The notes beneath the pieces are model-generated. The model saw only the letters and a list, made by a program, of their open reading frames with translations. It did no database searches and was not told where the DNA came from. DNA of 64,000 nt, taken from JANNPJ01 sp035474375. Its GTDB lineage: Bacteria; Actinomycetota; Actinomycetes; Actinomycetales; Kineosporiaceae. Where the stretch lies: NCBI GenBank assembly GCA_035474375.1, contig DATINJ010000209.1, positions 1 to 64,000 on the forward strand, written 5' to 3'. The translations under genes were made by a program, and so were the position numbers. Of the stretch, positions 36,386 to 45,073 are shown piece by piece. The number at the start of each line of letters is the position of its first letter. The first letter of the stretch is position 1.

Positions 36386-37192
36386 ATGACGACCGATGGT
36401 TCCCCCGGCTCGACACCCACCGCCCTCGTCACCGGTGCGACCGCCGGGATCGGCGCCGCCTTCGCTCGCCGGCTCGCTGACGACGGATACCGAGTGGTGC
36501 TCGTCGCCCGGGACAAGGTCCGGCTGGAGACCTTGGCGGAGGAGTTGCGTTCGACGTTCGGTAAGCCGGTGGAGGTGCTGCCCGCCGACCTGAGCGATCC
36601 GGCGTCCCGGCAATTCGTGGTGGACCGGCTGAAAAGCCCGGAAGCGCCCGTCGACCTGCTGGTGAACAACGCCGGGATCGGTACCACCGGGGAGTTCTGG
36701 GCCGCGAGCTACGAGACGCTGCACGGTCAACTGGAGCTGAATGTGACCGCCGTGCTCGCGCTCACGCACGCGGTGCTGCCCGCCATGGTCGCGCGTGGTT
36801 CCGGCGGGGTGATCAATGTCGCCAGCGTTGCCGGGCTGCTGCCCGGGCGTGGCTCCACCTATTCGGCGAGCAAAGCCTGGGTGATCTCGCTCAGCGAAGG
36901 CTTGTCGGCGGGGCTGAGCGGGACCGGCGTCCGGATCTTGGCGCTCTGCCCCGGCTTCGTCCGCACCGAGTTCCACCAGCGGGCCGGGATCGACATGAAA
37001 TCGACGCCCTCCTGGCTCTGGTTGTCTGCCGACGATGTGGTGGACGACGCGCTCCGGTCGCTGCACAAGGACGCCGGGATCTCGATCCCGAGCCTGCGGT
37101 ACAAGGCGCTGGTGGTCGGGGCCAAGCTGATGCCACGCCGGCTGACCCGCAAGCTTGCTTCCGGTGTCGGCGGAGGTCGAGGCCGCACGTAG
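36386..37192 (+). CDS. Short-chain dehydrogenase/reductase
   Basis: Classical SDR of 268 aa. NADP-binding TGATAGIGAAFARRL near residues 16-30, LLVNNAGIG, catalytic Ser in NVASVAG and the YSASK catalytic Tyr-Lys; PGFVRTEFHQR follows. Resembles the DltE/YqjQ group with an Arg (VARDK) after the second strand, suggesting NADP. Substrate unknown. Divergent from treZ and 27 bases upstream of the ppk2 gene, probably co-transcribed with it. Confidence 0.9.
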   Translation: MTTDGSPGSTPTALVTGATAGIGAAFARRLADDGYRVVLVARDKVRLETLAEELRSTFGKPVEVLPADLSDPASRQFVVDRLKSPEAPVDLLVNNAGIGTTGEFWAASYETLHGQLELNVTAVLALTHAVLPAMVARGSGGVINVASVAGLLPGRGSTYSASKAWVISLSEGLSAGLSGTGVRILALCPGFVRTEFHQRAGIDMKSTPSWLWLSADDVVDDALRSLHKDAGISIPSLRYKALVVGAKLMPRRLTRKLASGVGGGRGRT

Positions 37193-37219
37193 GCGCCGGG
37201 GCGCGCATAGGCTCCCAGC

Positions 37220-38116
37220 ATGGGTAAATCAAAGAAGAACGCCGGGCCGGTCGATCCAGCCGGTCTGGCCGAGTTGCTGCGAGTCGGTGACGGATTCCGC
37301 CTGGCAGCGGTTGATCCCCGCTCCACCCCCGGTTTCGGCGGTGACAAGGTGGCCGGTCAGAAGGCGCTCGACGGCGGTGTCGACCGGCTCTCGGCGCTGC
37401 AGGAGCGCTTGTTCGCCGCCGCCCGAGGTGGTCGCAGTACCCGCAGCGTCCTGCTGATCGTGCAGGGCATGGACACCTCCGGCAAGGGTGGCATCGTCCG
37501 GCATGTGGTCGGTGCGGTGGACCCGCAAGGCGTCCAGCACACCGCGTTCAAAGCGCCGACGCCGCAAGAACTCGCTCACGACTTTCTGTGGCGAATCCGC
37601 CCGCACGTTCCGAACCCGGGGATGCTCGGGGTCTTCGACCGCTCGCAGTACGAGGATGTCCTGATCGCCAGGGTTCACCAGTTGGTTCCGGAAGCGACCT
37701 GGCGGCGGCGATACGATCTGATCAACGGGTTCGAGGGCTCGCTGGCCCAGAACGGGACGACGATCGTCAAGGTGATGCTGCAGATCTCGCCGGACGAGCA
37801 GTTGGCCCGGTTGTCCGAGCGGCTGACCCGGCCGGACAAGTACTGGAAGTACAACCCGGGCGACCTGGACGAGCGCCAGCGCTGGGCCGACTACCAGGAG
37901 GCTTACCAGGACGCGCTGACCCGTTGCTCGACCGGTGCCGCGCCGTGGTTCGTGGTCCCGGCCGATCGCAAGTGGTACGCCCGCTGGGCGGTCCAGCAGT
38001 TGCTGCTGGATGCCCTGATCCGGATCGACCCGCAGTGGCCGGCGGCCACCTTCGACGTCGAGGCCGAGCGCCAGCGCCTGGCCACTCTGGCCGCTGCCCT
38101 TACCCCTTCGCCGTGA
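37220..38116 (+). CDS. Polyphosphate kinase 2 family protein
   Basis: 298-aa PPK2-type nucleotide phosphotransferase that uses polyphosphate. Walker A VQGMDTSGKGG (Gly83-Gly91, Lys89), Walker B GVFDRSQYEDVL, and the lid arginines in RLTRPDKYWKYN. A single PPK2 domain with a conserved GFGGDKVAGQKAL N-terminus, as in the stand-alone kinases phosphorylating AMP or ADP; which acceptor is used cannot be told. Convergent with treY across an intergenic hairpin. Confidence 0.92.
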   Translation: MGKSKKNAGPVDPAGLAELLRVGDGFRLAAVDPRSTPGFGGDKVAGQKALDGGVDRLSALQERLFAAARGGRSTRSVLLIVQGMDTSGKGGIVRHVVGAVDPQGVQHTAFKAPTPQELAHDFLWRIRPHVPNPGMLGVFDRSQYEDVLIARVHQLVPEATWRRRYDLINGFEGSLAQNGTTIVKVMLQISPDEQLARLSERLTRPDKYWKYNPGDLDERQRWADYQEAYQDALTRCSTGAAPWFVVPADRKWYARWAVQQLLLDALIRIDPQWPAATFDVEAERQRLATLAAALTPSP

Positions 38117-38146
38117 TCCTGCTGCCGTGATCAAGCCCCACACCAA

Positions 38147-38209
38147 GATCGCCAGCTACGCCCGTCAATGTGCCCCGGCGCGGCATCATTGCGGGCACAG
38201 CTGGCGATC
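38147..38209. repeat. 63-base palindromic intergenic element, copy A (bidirectional terminator candidate)
   Basis: Ends GATCGCCAGCT (38147-38157) and AGCTGGCGATC (38199-38209) are perfectly complementary; an inner GTGCCC/GGGCAC pair (38170-38175 and 38193-38198) extends the stem with an asymmetric bulge. The last two bases overlap the treY stop codon. Ungapped similarity to the reverse complement of 15132-15194 marks a dispersed family. Confidence 0.65.
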
Positions 38210-40763
38210 ATGGGCCAAGGGTGCGCTTGAGTAGGGCTACTGGGAGGTCGGAAAGCAGGTCGGCCAGCCGACATGAGCTGCCGGCCACCTGGCGCCCGGT
38301 GAGCAGGTCGGTCCAGTCGCCGGGCGGGAGCGTCACGGTGTGCTCACCCCAGCCGCCGTACCGGGCCAGCGCCACCGGCAGCCGAGTAGCGACGGCGATC
38401 ACGGTGGCCTGGTCGGCGCCGAACCCAGGGCCGGCGGCTCTCGGGGTGCGGCCGGGCCCAGCCGGGCCAACCGGGCCAGCCGGGCCAGCCGGGCCGCGAC
38501 CGAAAGCGATCGCGTTCCCGGCCGAGGTCGCGACCGGTACATAGCCGCCACCGACGAACCAGTCCGGGTGTTCCCGGCGCAACCGCAGCGCGCGCGAGGT
38601 GACCAGCAGCTTCTCGGCGTCCAGGCGGTCCGCGGCCGGCAGCTCGGCGAGCGTTTGCAGGGTCGAGCGGTCGTCGTCCAACAGGGTGAGCAATCGGCTC
38701 CGGCGTCCATAGTCGACCGGACGGCGATTGTCCGGGTCGACCAGGGAGCGATCGACGATCTCGGTGCCCTGGTACACGTCGGCGACCCCGGGCATGGTCA
38801 GCTGCAGCAGCTTCTGCCCGAGCACCGCGACCCGGGTCGGCTCGGCCAGTTCCGCGCAGAAGGCGGCGACCGCCTGCAGCACCGCCGGGTCGGCCAGAAC
38901 GGCGGTGGCGTACGCCTCGACCGCCTGGTCGTAGTCCGGGTCCGGGCTGGTCCAGGAGGTGTGCAGCTTGGCCTCCCGGGTGGCCTTGGACAGGTACTCG
39001 GTGATCCGATCCCGGTATGTCTGGGCGCTCGCCGGGGAGGTGCCGGGGGAGAAGGTGGCGACCACCGTCTGCCAGAACAGGTACTCGGTCTCCGGGTCCG
39101 GCCAGCCGTCCGGGGAGCGGTGCTTGGCCCCCAGTTCGTGCCAGTGCCGGACGGCGTTCGCCCACTCCAGCGGCAGCTCGGCGAGGCCGGCCAGCTGGGC
39201 GCGGGCGTCCTCGGAGCGCTTGGTGTCGTGGGTGGACAGCGTCGTCATGGTGCCGGGCCAGTCCCGGGCGAGCCGGCTGGCGTAGGCGTGGAACTCCTCC
39301 GGGGTGACGCCGAAGACCCCCGGCTCGGCTCCGACCTCGTTCAGCGAGATCAGCCGATGCCAGCGGTAGAAGGTGGTGTCTTCCACGCCCTTGGCCATCA
39401 CCGGGCCGCAGGCCTGCTGGAACCGGATGACGAACTCGGCCCGGCGCTGATCCTTGCCGGCCGCCCGCCCGTCCAGGATCAGGTCGGTGACGACGTCCAG
39501 GGTGTCCTGCGATTCCTCGGGCAGCTTCTCCCGGGCGATCGCTGCGGCTCGGGCCAGCGTCGTCCGGGACTCCTCGGGAGCGCTCTCCCCGGGGACGACG
39601 TACGCCCGGTAGCGGTCCATCGCGACCAGCAATTCGGTCACCGACTCGCCCAGCGCTCGCCGGGTGTGATCGCGCAGGTCCAGGTCGGCATTGCAGATCG
39701 CTTGCAGCAGGTCGACCAGGCGGCGCACCTCGGTGGTCAGGATGTGCTCGATCACCAGCCGCTTTGAGGATTCGACAACCTCGTCCACGGTTGGCGCCCC
39801 GCCGGTGAAGTGGTCCAGCACGGTGGACAGCGGGGTCGAACCGGCCGGGTCGACGAAGAGCCCACCGATCCGGTTCAGCGCGTCATAGCCGGTGGTTCCG
39901 GCGCAGGCCCAGTCGGCCGGCAGGGCCTCGTCGCCTTCCAGGATCTTCTCCACCGCGACCCAGGTGCCGTCCGTGGCGGCGGCCAGCTGGCGCAGGTAGG
40001 CCCGGGGGTCGGCAAGCCCGTCCGGGTGGTCGATCCGCAGCCCGGTCAGCGATCCGTCCAGAATGAGTTGCTCGATCAGGGTGTGCGTGGCGTCGAAGAC
40101 CACCGGATCCTCGACCCGGACCGCGGCCAGGGTGTCGACGTCGAAGAACCGGCGGTAGTTCAGTTCGTCGTCGGCGACCCGCCACCAGGCCAGCCGGTAC
40201 CACTGCCGGGCGAGCAGGTCGGGCAGCGGTAGTTCATCGGTGCCGGGCCGGATCGGGAACTCATGGTCGAAGTAGCGCAGCACGGGTTCGGCGCCGGTGC
40301 GGTCAACGCTCAGCTGGCCGTCCCGCAGCACCTGACCGATCCGATTGCCGAGCACCGGCATCAGGATCGCGTTCGCCGACACGGACCAGTCGACGTCGAA
40401 CCAGCGGGCGAACTCCGAGTCCGGGCCGTCGCGCAGGACCGCCCAGAGGGCGGCGTTCAGCCGGAGCGGGGTCGGCACCGCCATGTGGTTCGGCACGATG
40501 TCGGCGATCGCCAGCAGCCCATGCCGGCGCAGCGCGGTGATCATCCGTTGGAACCCCGGCAGGCCACCGGCATCAGCCGAAAGCTGGTCGTGGTCCACCA
40601 CGTCGTAGCCGTGCGCCGATCCGGGCGCTGCCTGGAGGATCGGCGACAGGTAGGCGTGCGAGACGCCGAGCCGGTCGAGGTAGCCGGCGATCTCGGCGAC
40701 GTCGTCGAAGCCGAACTCGCCCCGGATCTGCAGTCGGTACGTGCTTGTCGGTGCCGTTCTCAC
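38208..40763 (-). CDS. treY: Maltooligosyl trehalose synthase
   Basis: GH13 enzyme converting the reducing end of maltodextrins to a trehalose unit. 851 aa. TSTYRLQ start motif, LSPILQAAPGSAHGYDVVD, DIVPNHMA, nucleophile Asp in GLRIDHPDGL, Glu in AVEKILEGDE, and TLSTHDTKRSED. Near residue 755 a collagen-like Gly-Pro-Ala stretch (GPAGPAGPVGPAGPGR) interrupts the C-terminal domain. The GTG start at 40763 lies 13 bases after the treX stop, so treX-treY form an operon. Otherwise full length. Confidence 0.95.
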   Translation of the reverse strand: MRTAPTSTYRLQIRGEFGFDDVAEIAGYLDRLGVSHAYLSPILQAAPGSAHGYDVVDHDQLSADAGGLPGFQRMITALRRHGLLAIADIVPNHMAVPTPLRLNAALWAVLRDGPDSEFARWFDVDWSVSANAILMPVLGNRIGQVLRDGQLSVDRTGAEPVLRYFDHEFPIRPGTDELPLPDLLARQWYRLAWWRVADDELNYRRFFDVDTLAAVRVEDPVVFDATHTLIEQLILDGSLTGLRIDHPDGLADPRAYLRQLAAATDGTWVAVEKILEGDEALPADWACAGTTGYDALNRIGGLFVDPAGSTPLSTVLDHFTGGAPTVDEVVESSKRLVIEHILTTEVRRLVDLLQAICNADLDLRDHTRRALGESVTELLVAMDRYRAYVVPGESAPEESRTTLARAAAIAREKLPEESQDTLDVVTDLILDGRAAGKDQRRAEFVIRFQQACGPVMAKGVEDTTFYRWHRLISLNEVGAEPGVFGVTPEEFHAYASRLARDWPGTMTTLSTHDTKRSEDARAQLAGLAELPLEWANAVRHWHELGAKHRSPDGWPDPETEYLFWQTVVATFSPGTSPASAQTYRDRITEYLSKATREAKLHTSWTSPDPDYDQAVEAYATAVLADPAVLQAVAAFCAELAEPTRVAVLGQKLLQLTMPGVADVYQGTEIVDRSLVDPDNRRPVDYGRRSRLLTLLDDDRSTLQTLAELPAADRLDAEKLLVTSRALRLRREHPDWFVGGGYVPVATSAGNAIAFGRGPAGPAGPVGPAGPGRTPRAAGPGFGADQATVIAVATRLPVALARYGGWGEHTVTLPPGDWTDLLTGRQVAGSSCRLADLLSDLPVALLKRTLGP
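38451..38494. repeat. 9-base tandem repeats inside treY
   Basis: Four to five copies of GCCGGGCCA-like 9-mers, encoding the Gly-Pro-Ala/Val repeats on the minus strand. Likely a slippage-prone coding microsatellite, in frame because the unit is a multiple of three. Confidence 0.8.
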
Positions 40764-40776
40764 TGGTCTGGGCCGC

Positions 40777-43131
40777 TCACTGGGTCTGGACCGGTACCGG
40801 GGTCACCCGCGGTGCCGGAGTCGGGGTCAGTCGGGGAGCCGGGGTCGGGGTCAGCCGCGGCATCAGGTCGATCGGGCGCGGCGCGAACGGTGGCGACGTC
40901 TGGCTTCGAGACCGCACCGATACCCCACCGCCCGAGGATGCCGCTCGCCGATGACCGGTGTTCACCGCGCTGCTGGGCAGGTCGTCCTGCGCGCTCGGGC
41001 GCCGGAGCACCACGACCGAGCGGGCAACGACGTGCAGGAGTTCGCGGGGGGAGTAGGTGTCACCGCCCTCGGCGTGGCCACCACCGTCGTCCTCGGCGGT
41101 GTCCAGGATCACGCTCCACCACGCGCCGTACTCCTGGCTCGGGAGGGTGAACTGGATGTCCTCGTAGTGCGCGTTGAAGAGGATCAGGAACGAGTCGTCG
41201 ATCATCTTCCGGCCGCGCTTGTCCGGCGCGAGCAGGCGTTCACCGTTCAGGAAGGTGGCTACCGCGCGGGCATAGCTCTGATGCCAGTCGCCCTCACCCA
41301 TCAGGGCGCCGCCGGGGGTGAACCAGGCGATGTCCCCGACATCGCTCTGCCCGCCCTTGGCCGCCTCGCCGGTGAAGAACCGGCGACGGCGGAAAACCGG
41401 GTGGTCGTGCCGCAATTGGATGACTCGCTGGGTGAACGTGACCAGGTCGGTCTGCGCCTGATCGAGCTTCCAGTTGATCCAGGCCAGCTCGTTGTCCTGG
41501 CAGTAGACGTTGTTGTTGCCCTTCTGGGTGCGACCGAACTCGTCGCCGTGCGCCAGCATCGGCACTCCCTGGGACAGCATCATCGTGGTGAGGAAGTTGC
41601 GTTGCTGGCGAGCTCGCAACGTCAGCACGTCCTCCTTGTCGGTCTCACCCTCGACGCCGCAGTTCCAGGACCGGTTGTGGCTCTCGCCGTCCTTGTTGTC
41701 CTCGCCGTTGGCGTCGTTCCGCTTCTCGTTGTAGGAGACCAGGTCGCGCAGGGTGAATCCGTCATGGGCGACGACGAAGTTGATGCTGGCAATCGGGTGC
41801 CGGCCGTCCTCCTGGTACAGGTCGCTGGAACCGGTGATCCGGGAGGCGAACTCGCCCAGGGTGGACGGCTCGCTCCGCCAGAAGTCCCGGACAGTGTCGC
41901 GGTACTTGCCGTTCCACTCGGTCCACAGCGGCGGGAAGTTGCCCACCTGATAGCCGCCGTCACCGACGTCCCAGGGTTCGGCGATCAACTTGACCTGCGA
42001 GATCACCGGATCCTGCTGAACGATGTCGAAGAATGCCGAGAGCCGGTCAACCTCGTGGAACTGGCGAGCCAAGGTCGCGGCGAGGTCGAACCGGAAGCCG
42101 TCCACGTGCATGTCCAGCACCCAGTACCGCAACGAGTCCATGATCAGCTGGAGGACGTGCGGGTGCCGCATCAGCAGGCTGTTGCCGGTGCCGGTGGTGT
42201 CGTAGTAGTGGCTCTTGTCCTCGTCCACCAGCCGGTAGTAAGCCTGGTTGTCGATCCCGCGGAAGCAGATCGTCGGGCCCAGGTGGTTGCCCTCGGCGGT
42301 GTGGTTGTAGACGACGTCCAGGATCACCTCGATCCCGGCCTCGTGCAGCGCCTTCACCATGATCTTGAACTCCTGCACCTGCTGGCCGCGCTGGCCGCTG
42401 GAGGAGTACGCGTTGTGCGGGGCGAAGAAGCCGATCGTGTTGTAACCCCAGTAGTTCGACAGGCCCTTCGCGACCAGCGTGGTGTCCTGGATGAACTGGT
42501 GCACCGGCATCAGTTCGATCGCCGTCACCCCGAGCCCGACCAGGTGCTCGATGATCGAGGGGTGGGCGATCGCTGCGTAACTGCCGCGGATCTCCTCCGG
42601 CACGCCCGGGTGCGTCATCGTCAGGCCCTTGACGTGCGCCTCGTAGATAACCGTCTCGTGGTACTCCCGGCGCGGCGGCCGGTCGTTGGCCCAGTCGAAG
42701 TACGGGTTGACGACAACCGACAGCGGGGTGTGACCGAGGCTGTCGTCCTGGTTCAGTTTGGCTTGCGGGCCCTGATTGTCGGAATCGTCGAACCGGTAGG
42801 AGAACAGCGATTGATCGCCGTCGATCTGCCCCTCGATCGCCTTCGCATACGGGTCGAGCAGCAGCTTGGTCGGGTTGCAGCGATGCCCGTGCTGTGGCTC
42901 GAACGGCCCGTGCACCCGGTAGCCGTAGCGCTGACCAGGGCCGACACTCGGTAGGTAACCGTGCCAGACGAAGCCGTCGACCTCGCTGAGTTCGACCCGA
43001 GTCTCTTTGCCCTCATCGTTGATCAGGCAGAGCTCTACCGCGTCCGCGACCTCCGAGAACAGTGCGAAATTCGTCCCGGCGCCGTCGTACGTGGCGCCGA
43101 GCGGATACGGATGGCCAGGCCAGAGCTCCAT
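40777..43131 (-). CDS. treX: Glycogen debranching enzyme
   Basis: GH13 isoamylase-type enzyme (TreX/GlgX) that debranches glycogen for TreY. 784 aa, ATG 43131: N-terminal CBM48 (PLGATYDGAGTNFALFSEVA), DVVYNHTAEGNH, nucleophile in VDGFRFDLAATL, acid in LIAEPWDVG, and FVVAHDGFTL. The catalytic part ends near residue 720; the last 60 residues are a disordered Ser/Arg/Pro tail with three 8-residue repeats of the pattern R-L/V-T-P-x-P-x-x. First gene of the treX-treY operon. Confidence 0.94.
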   Translation of the reverse strand: MELWPGHPYPLGATYDGAGTNFALFSEVADAVELCLINDEGKETRVELSEVDGFVWHGYLPSVGPGQRYGYRVHGPFEPQHGHRCNPTKLLLDPYAKAIEGQIDGDQSLFSYRFDDSDNQGPQAKLNQDDSLGHTPLSVVVNPYFDWANDRPPRREYHETVIYEAHVKGLTMTHPGVPEEIRGSYAAIAHPSIIEHLVGLGVTAIELMPVHQFIQDTTLVAKGLSNYWGYNTIGFFAPHNAYSSSGQRGQQVQEFKIMVKALHEAGIEVILDVVYNHTAEGNHLGPTICFRGIDNQAYYRLVDEDKSHYYDTTGTGNSLLMRHPHVLQLIMDSLRYWVLDMHVDGFRFDLAATLARQFHEVDRLSAFFDIVQQDPVISQVKLIAEPWDVGDGGYQVGNFPPLWTEWNGKYRDTVRDFWRSEPSTLGEFASRITGSSDLYQEDGRHPIASINFVVAHDGFTLRDLVSYNEKRNDANGEDNKDGESHNRSWNCGVEGETDKEDVLTLRARQQRNFLTTMMLSQGVPMLAHGDEFGRTQKGNNNVYCQDNELAWINWKLDQAQTDLVTFTQRVIQLRHDHPVFRRRRFFTGEAAKGGQSDVGDIAWFTPGGALMGEGDWHQSYARAVATFLNGERLLAPDKRGRKMIDDSFLILFNAHYEDIQFTLPSQEYGAWWSVILDTAEDDGGGHAEGGDTYSPRELLHVVARSVVVLRRPSAQDDLPSSAVNTGHRRAASSGGGVSVRSRSQTSPPFAPRPIDLMPRLTPTPAPRLTPTPAPRVTPVPVQTQ
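40796..40860. repeat. Three 24-base tandem repeats at the 3' end of treX
   Basis: Successive 24-base units encode RLTPTPAP, RLTPTPAP and RVTPVPVQ at the extreme C-terminus. The first two are nearly identical in DNA, the third diverged. Confidence 0.75.
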
Positions 43132-43294
43132 GAATGTCCCGAGATTCGTCGATCGTCACAGCAGAAGTGAGCAGCATTGTTGCGCCTGAGCGCCACCGGG
43201 GCTTCCGGAAGGGTGGGCGACTCGCCGGACTGAGATGAAACCGTCCACTTTGTCCCACCATCCCATTCCGACTGGTTACTCTGTGTATATCAGT

Positions 43295-44965
43295 TCATTC
43301 AGGCAGCGAGCGGTCGACGATCTGTTCGGTGGCCTTACGGCCGACCGGAAGCGTGCCGTAGATCACTCCACCACCACCGGCCACCCGGGTGGTCAGGAAG
43401 GTGGACGACACCGGGCCGGGAGCGCTGCGAACCAGCAGTGAGGCCTGCAGCACCACCGCCAGTCGCTCGACCATCCAGCGGGCGCCCGCCTCCACCGCGG
43501 CCGGGTCGCGCCGGGCTTCCCGGGACGCCGCCTGAAGGAAGCCGGCCACCTCGTCCATGGCCCGGTCCAGTCGCTGATCGGCGCCGCGGCCACGGTCGAT
43601 CTCGCCGAGCAGCACCTCCATCGATCGCGGTTGCATCGACATCGCCCGCAGCACGTCCAGCGCGCTGATGTTGCCCGGACCTTCCCACAGCGGGCCGACC
43701 AGGGAATCCCGGAACACCCGGGCCAGGCCGTGCTCCTCCACGTAGCCGTTGCCGCCCAGGCACTCCAGGGCCTCGGCGACCACTCCGGTGGCGCGCTTGC
43801 AGATCCAGAACTTGGCCACCGGGACGGCGGCGCGTAACAGTTCGGTCTCACCCGCGTCCACCGCGGCCGCCAGCCGCATCGCCAGCACGGTCGCGGCCTC
43901 GCTCTCCAGGGCGAGGTCGGCCAGCACGTTCTGCATCAGTGGCTTCTCGATCAGCGCCGAGCCGAAGCTCTCCCGATGCCGGGCATGGTGGACGGCGCGG
44001 CTGACCGCCTGGCGCATCTGCCCGGCGGAGCGCAGCACGGCGTCCAACCGGGCCGCCGACAGCATTCCGGAGAGGGTGCGGAGCCCTTTGCCCTCGGGAC
44101 CGAGCCGGACCGCCCAGGTGTTGTCGAGTTCCACCTCGGCCGGGGCGTTCGAGCGGGTACCGAGCACGTTCTTCAGCCGCAACAACCGCCAGGTGTTGTG
44201 GCTCTCGTCCTGCAGCACCCGGGGCACCAGGAAGCCGGTCAGCCCGCCGGGCGCATGGGCGAGCACGATGAAGACGTCACTCATCGGCGAGGAGACGAAC
44301 CACTTCTGACCGGTCAGCCGGTAGGTCGCACCGCCCTCCAGCGGCCCGTCCGGTTCCGGCTGGGCGACCGTGGTGCCGGCGCGCAGATCGGAGCCGCCCT
44401 GCCGTTCGGTCGCGGCCAGCCCGGCCAGGCAGCCGAGTTTCTCGCTGGGCAGGCGCAGCCCGGATTCGTACGACCGGGAGGCCAGCCGGGGTACCCAGAC
44501 CGCCTCCAGGGACTGATCGGTGCGCAGGGCGGGGACGGCGGCGTAGCTGGTGCTCAGCGAGGACGTGTGGCCGCTCTCGACCTGGGACCAGATGATCAGG
44601 GCGGCGGCTCGCGCGGTGTGCGCGGCGGCCGGCGCATCGGCGTCCCAGGCGGCCGCGGTGAGCCCGGCCCGGACGCCGGTCTGCAGCAGTCGGTGCCAGC
44701 CCGGGTGGTAGTCCACTTCGTCCACCCGGCGGCCGAAGGGGTCGTGGGTACGCAGCACCGGAGGGAACCGGTCGACGGAGTCGGCCCAGTTCAGCGAGCG
44801 CGGCGCACCGGCGAGTCGACCCAAGTCCCGCAGTCGTCCCAGGTGGGCCTTGCCTTCGTGCCGTTCCACGGCCTCGACCAGCACGACGTCCTCGGTGAAG
44901 ACGTCGCGATCCGACGGTGCAGGCACCAGATTGAGCGTGTCGTCGGAATCGGCCACGACGGTCAC
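43295..44965 (-). CDS. Acyl-CoA dehydrogenase family protein, AidB-like
   Basis: 556-aa flavoprotein of the acyl-CoA dehydrogenase superfamily, closest in layout to AidB of the adaptive alkylation response. N-terminal AidB-type region RFPPVLRTHDPFGRRVDEVDYHPGW, middle domain ATERQGGSDLRAG and YRLTGQKWFVSSPMSDVF, C-terminal ESFGSALIEKPLMQ and LECLGGNGYVEEHGLARVFRDS. AidB-like members often have weak dehydrogenase activity. Start taken as GTG 44965 (a second GTG at 44956 is equally in frame); the open frame to 46222 upstream is non-coding overlap with the divergent gene. Confidence 0.88.
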   Translation of the reverse strand: MTVVADSDDTLNLVPAPSDRDVFTEDVVLVEAVERHEGKAHLGRLRDLGRLAGAPRSLNWADSVDRFPPVLRTHDPFGRRVDEVDYHPGWHRLLQTGVRAGLTAAAWDADAPAAAHTARAAALIIWSQVESGHTSSLSTSYAAVPALRTDQSLEAVWVPRLASRSYESGLRLPSEKLGCLAGLAATERQGGSDLRAGTTVAQPEPDGPLEGGATYRLTGQKWFVSSPMSDVFIVLAHAPGGLTGFLVPRVLQDESHNTWRLLRLKNVLGTRSNAPAEVELDNTWAVRLGPEGKGLRTLSGMLSAARLDAVLRSAGQMRQAVSRAVHHARHRESFGSALIEKPLMQNVLADLALESEAATVLAMRLAAAVDAGETELLRAAVPVAKFWICKRATGVVAEALECLGGNGYVEEHGLARVFRDSLVGPLWEGPGNISALDVLRAMSMQPRSMEVLLGEIDRGRGADQRLDRAMDEVAGFLQAASREARRDPAAVEAGARWMVERLAVVLQASLLVRSAPGPVSSTFLTTRVAGGGGVIYGTLPVGRKATEQIVDRSLPE

Positions 44966-45073
44966 CGTACTCAGGACCTGGACCGACCCCCTAACCGGAC
45001 GCGGCGAGCGCAGCTTTCTCGGACTTCTCGCCCCGCCGTACGCAGAAGGTGACTTTGCTGGATACCGTGAGGT

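Noticed and set aside
38451..38494. Short regular repeats, considered as a CRISPR array
   Set aside because: The 9-base units have no spacers and lie inside treY; they encode a collagen-like tract.
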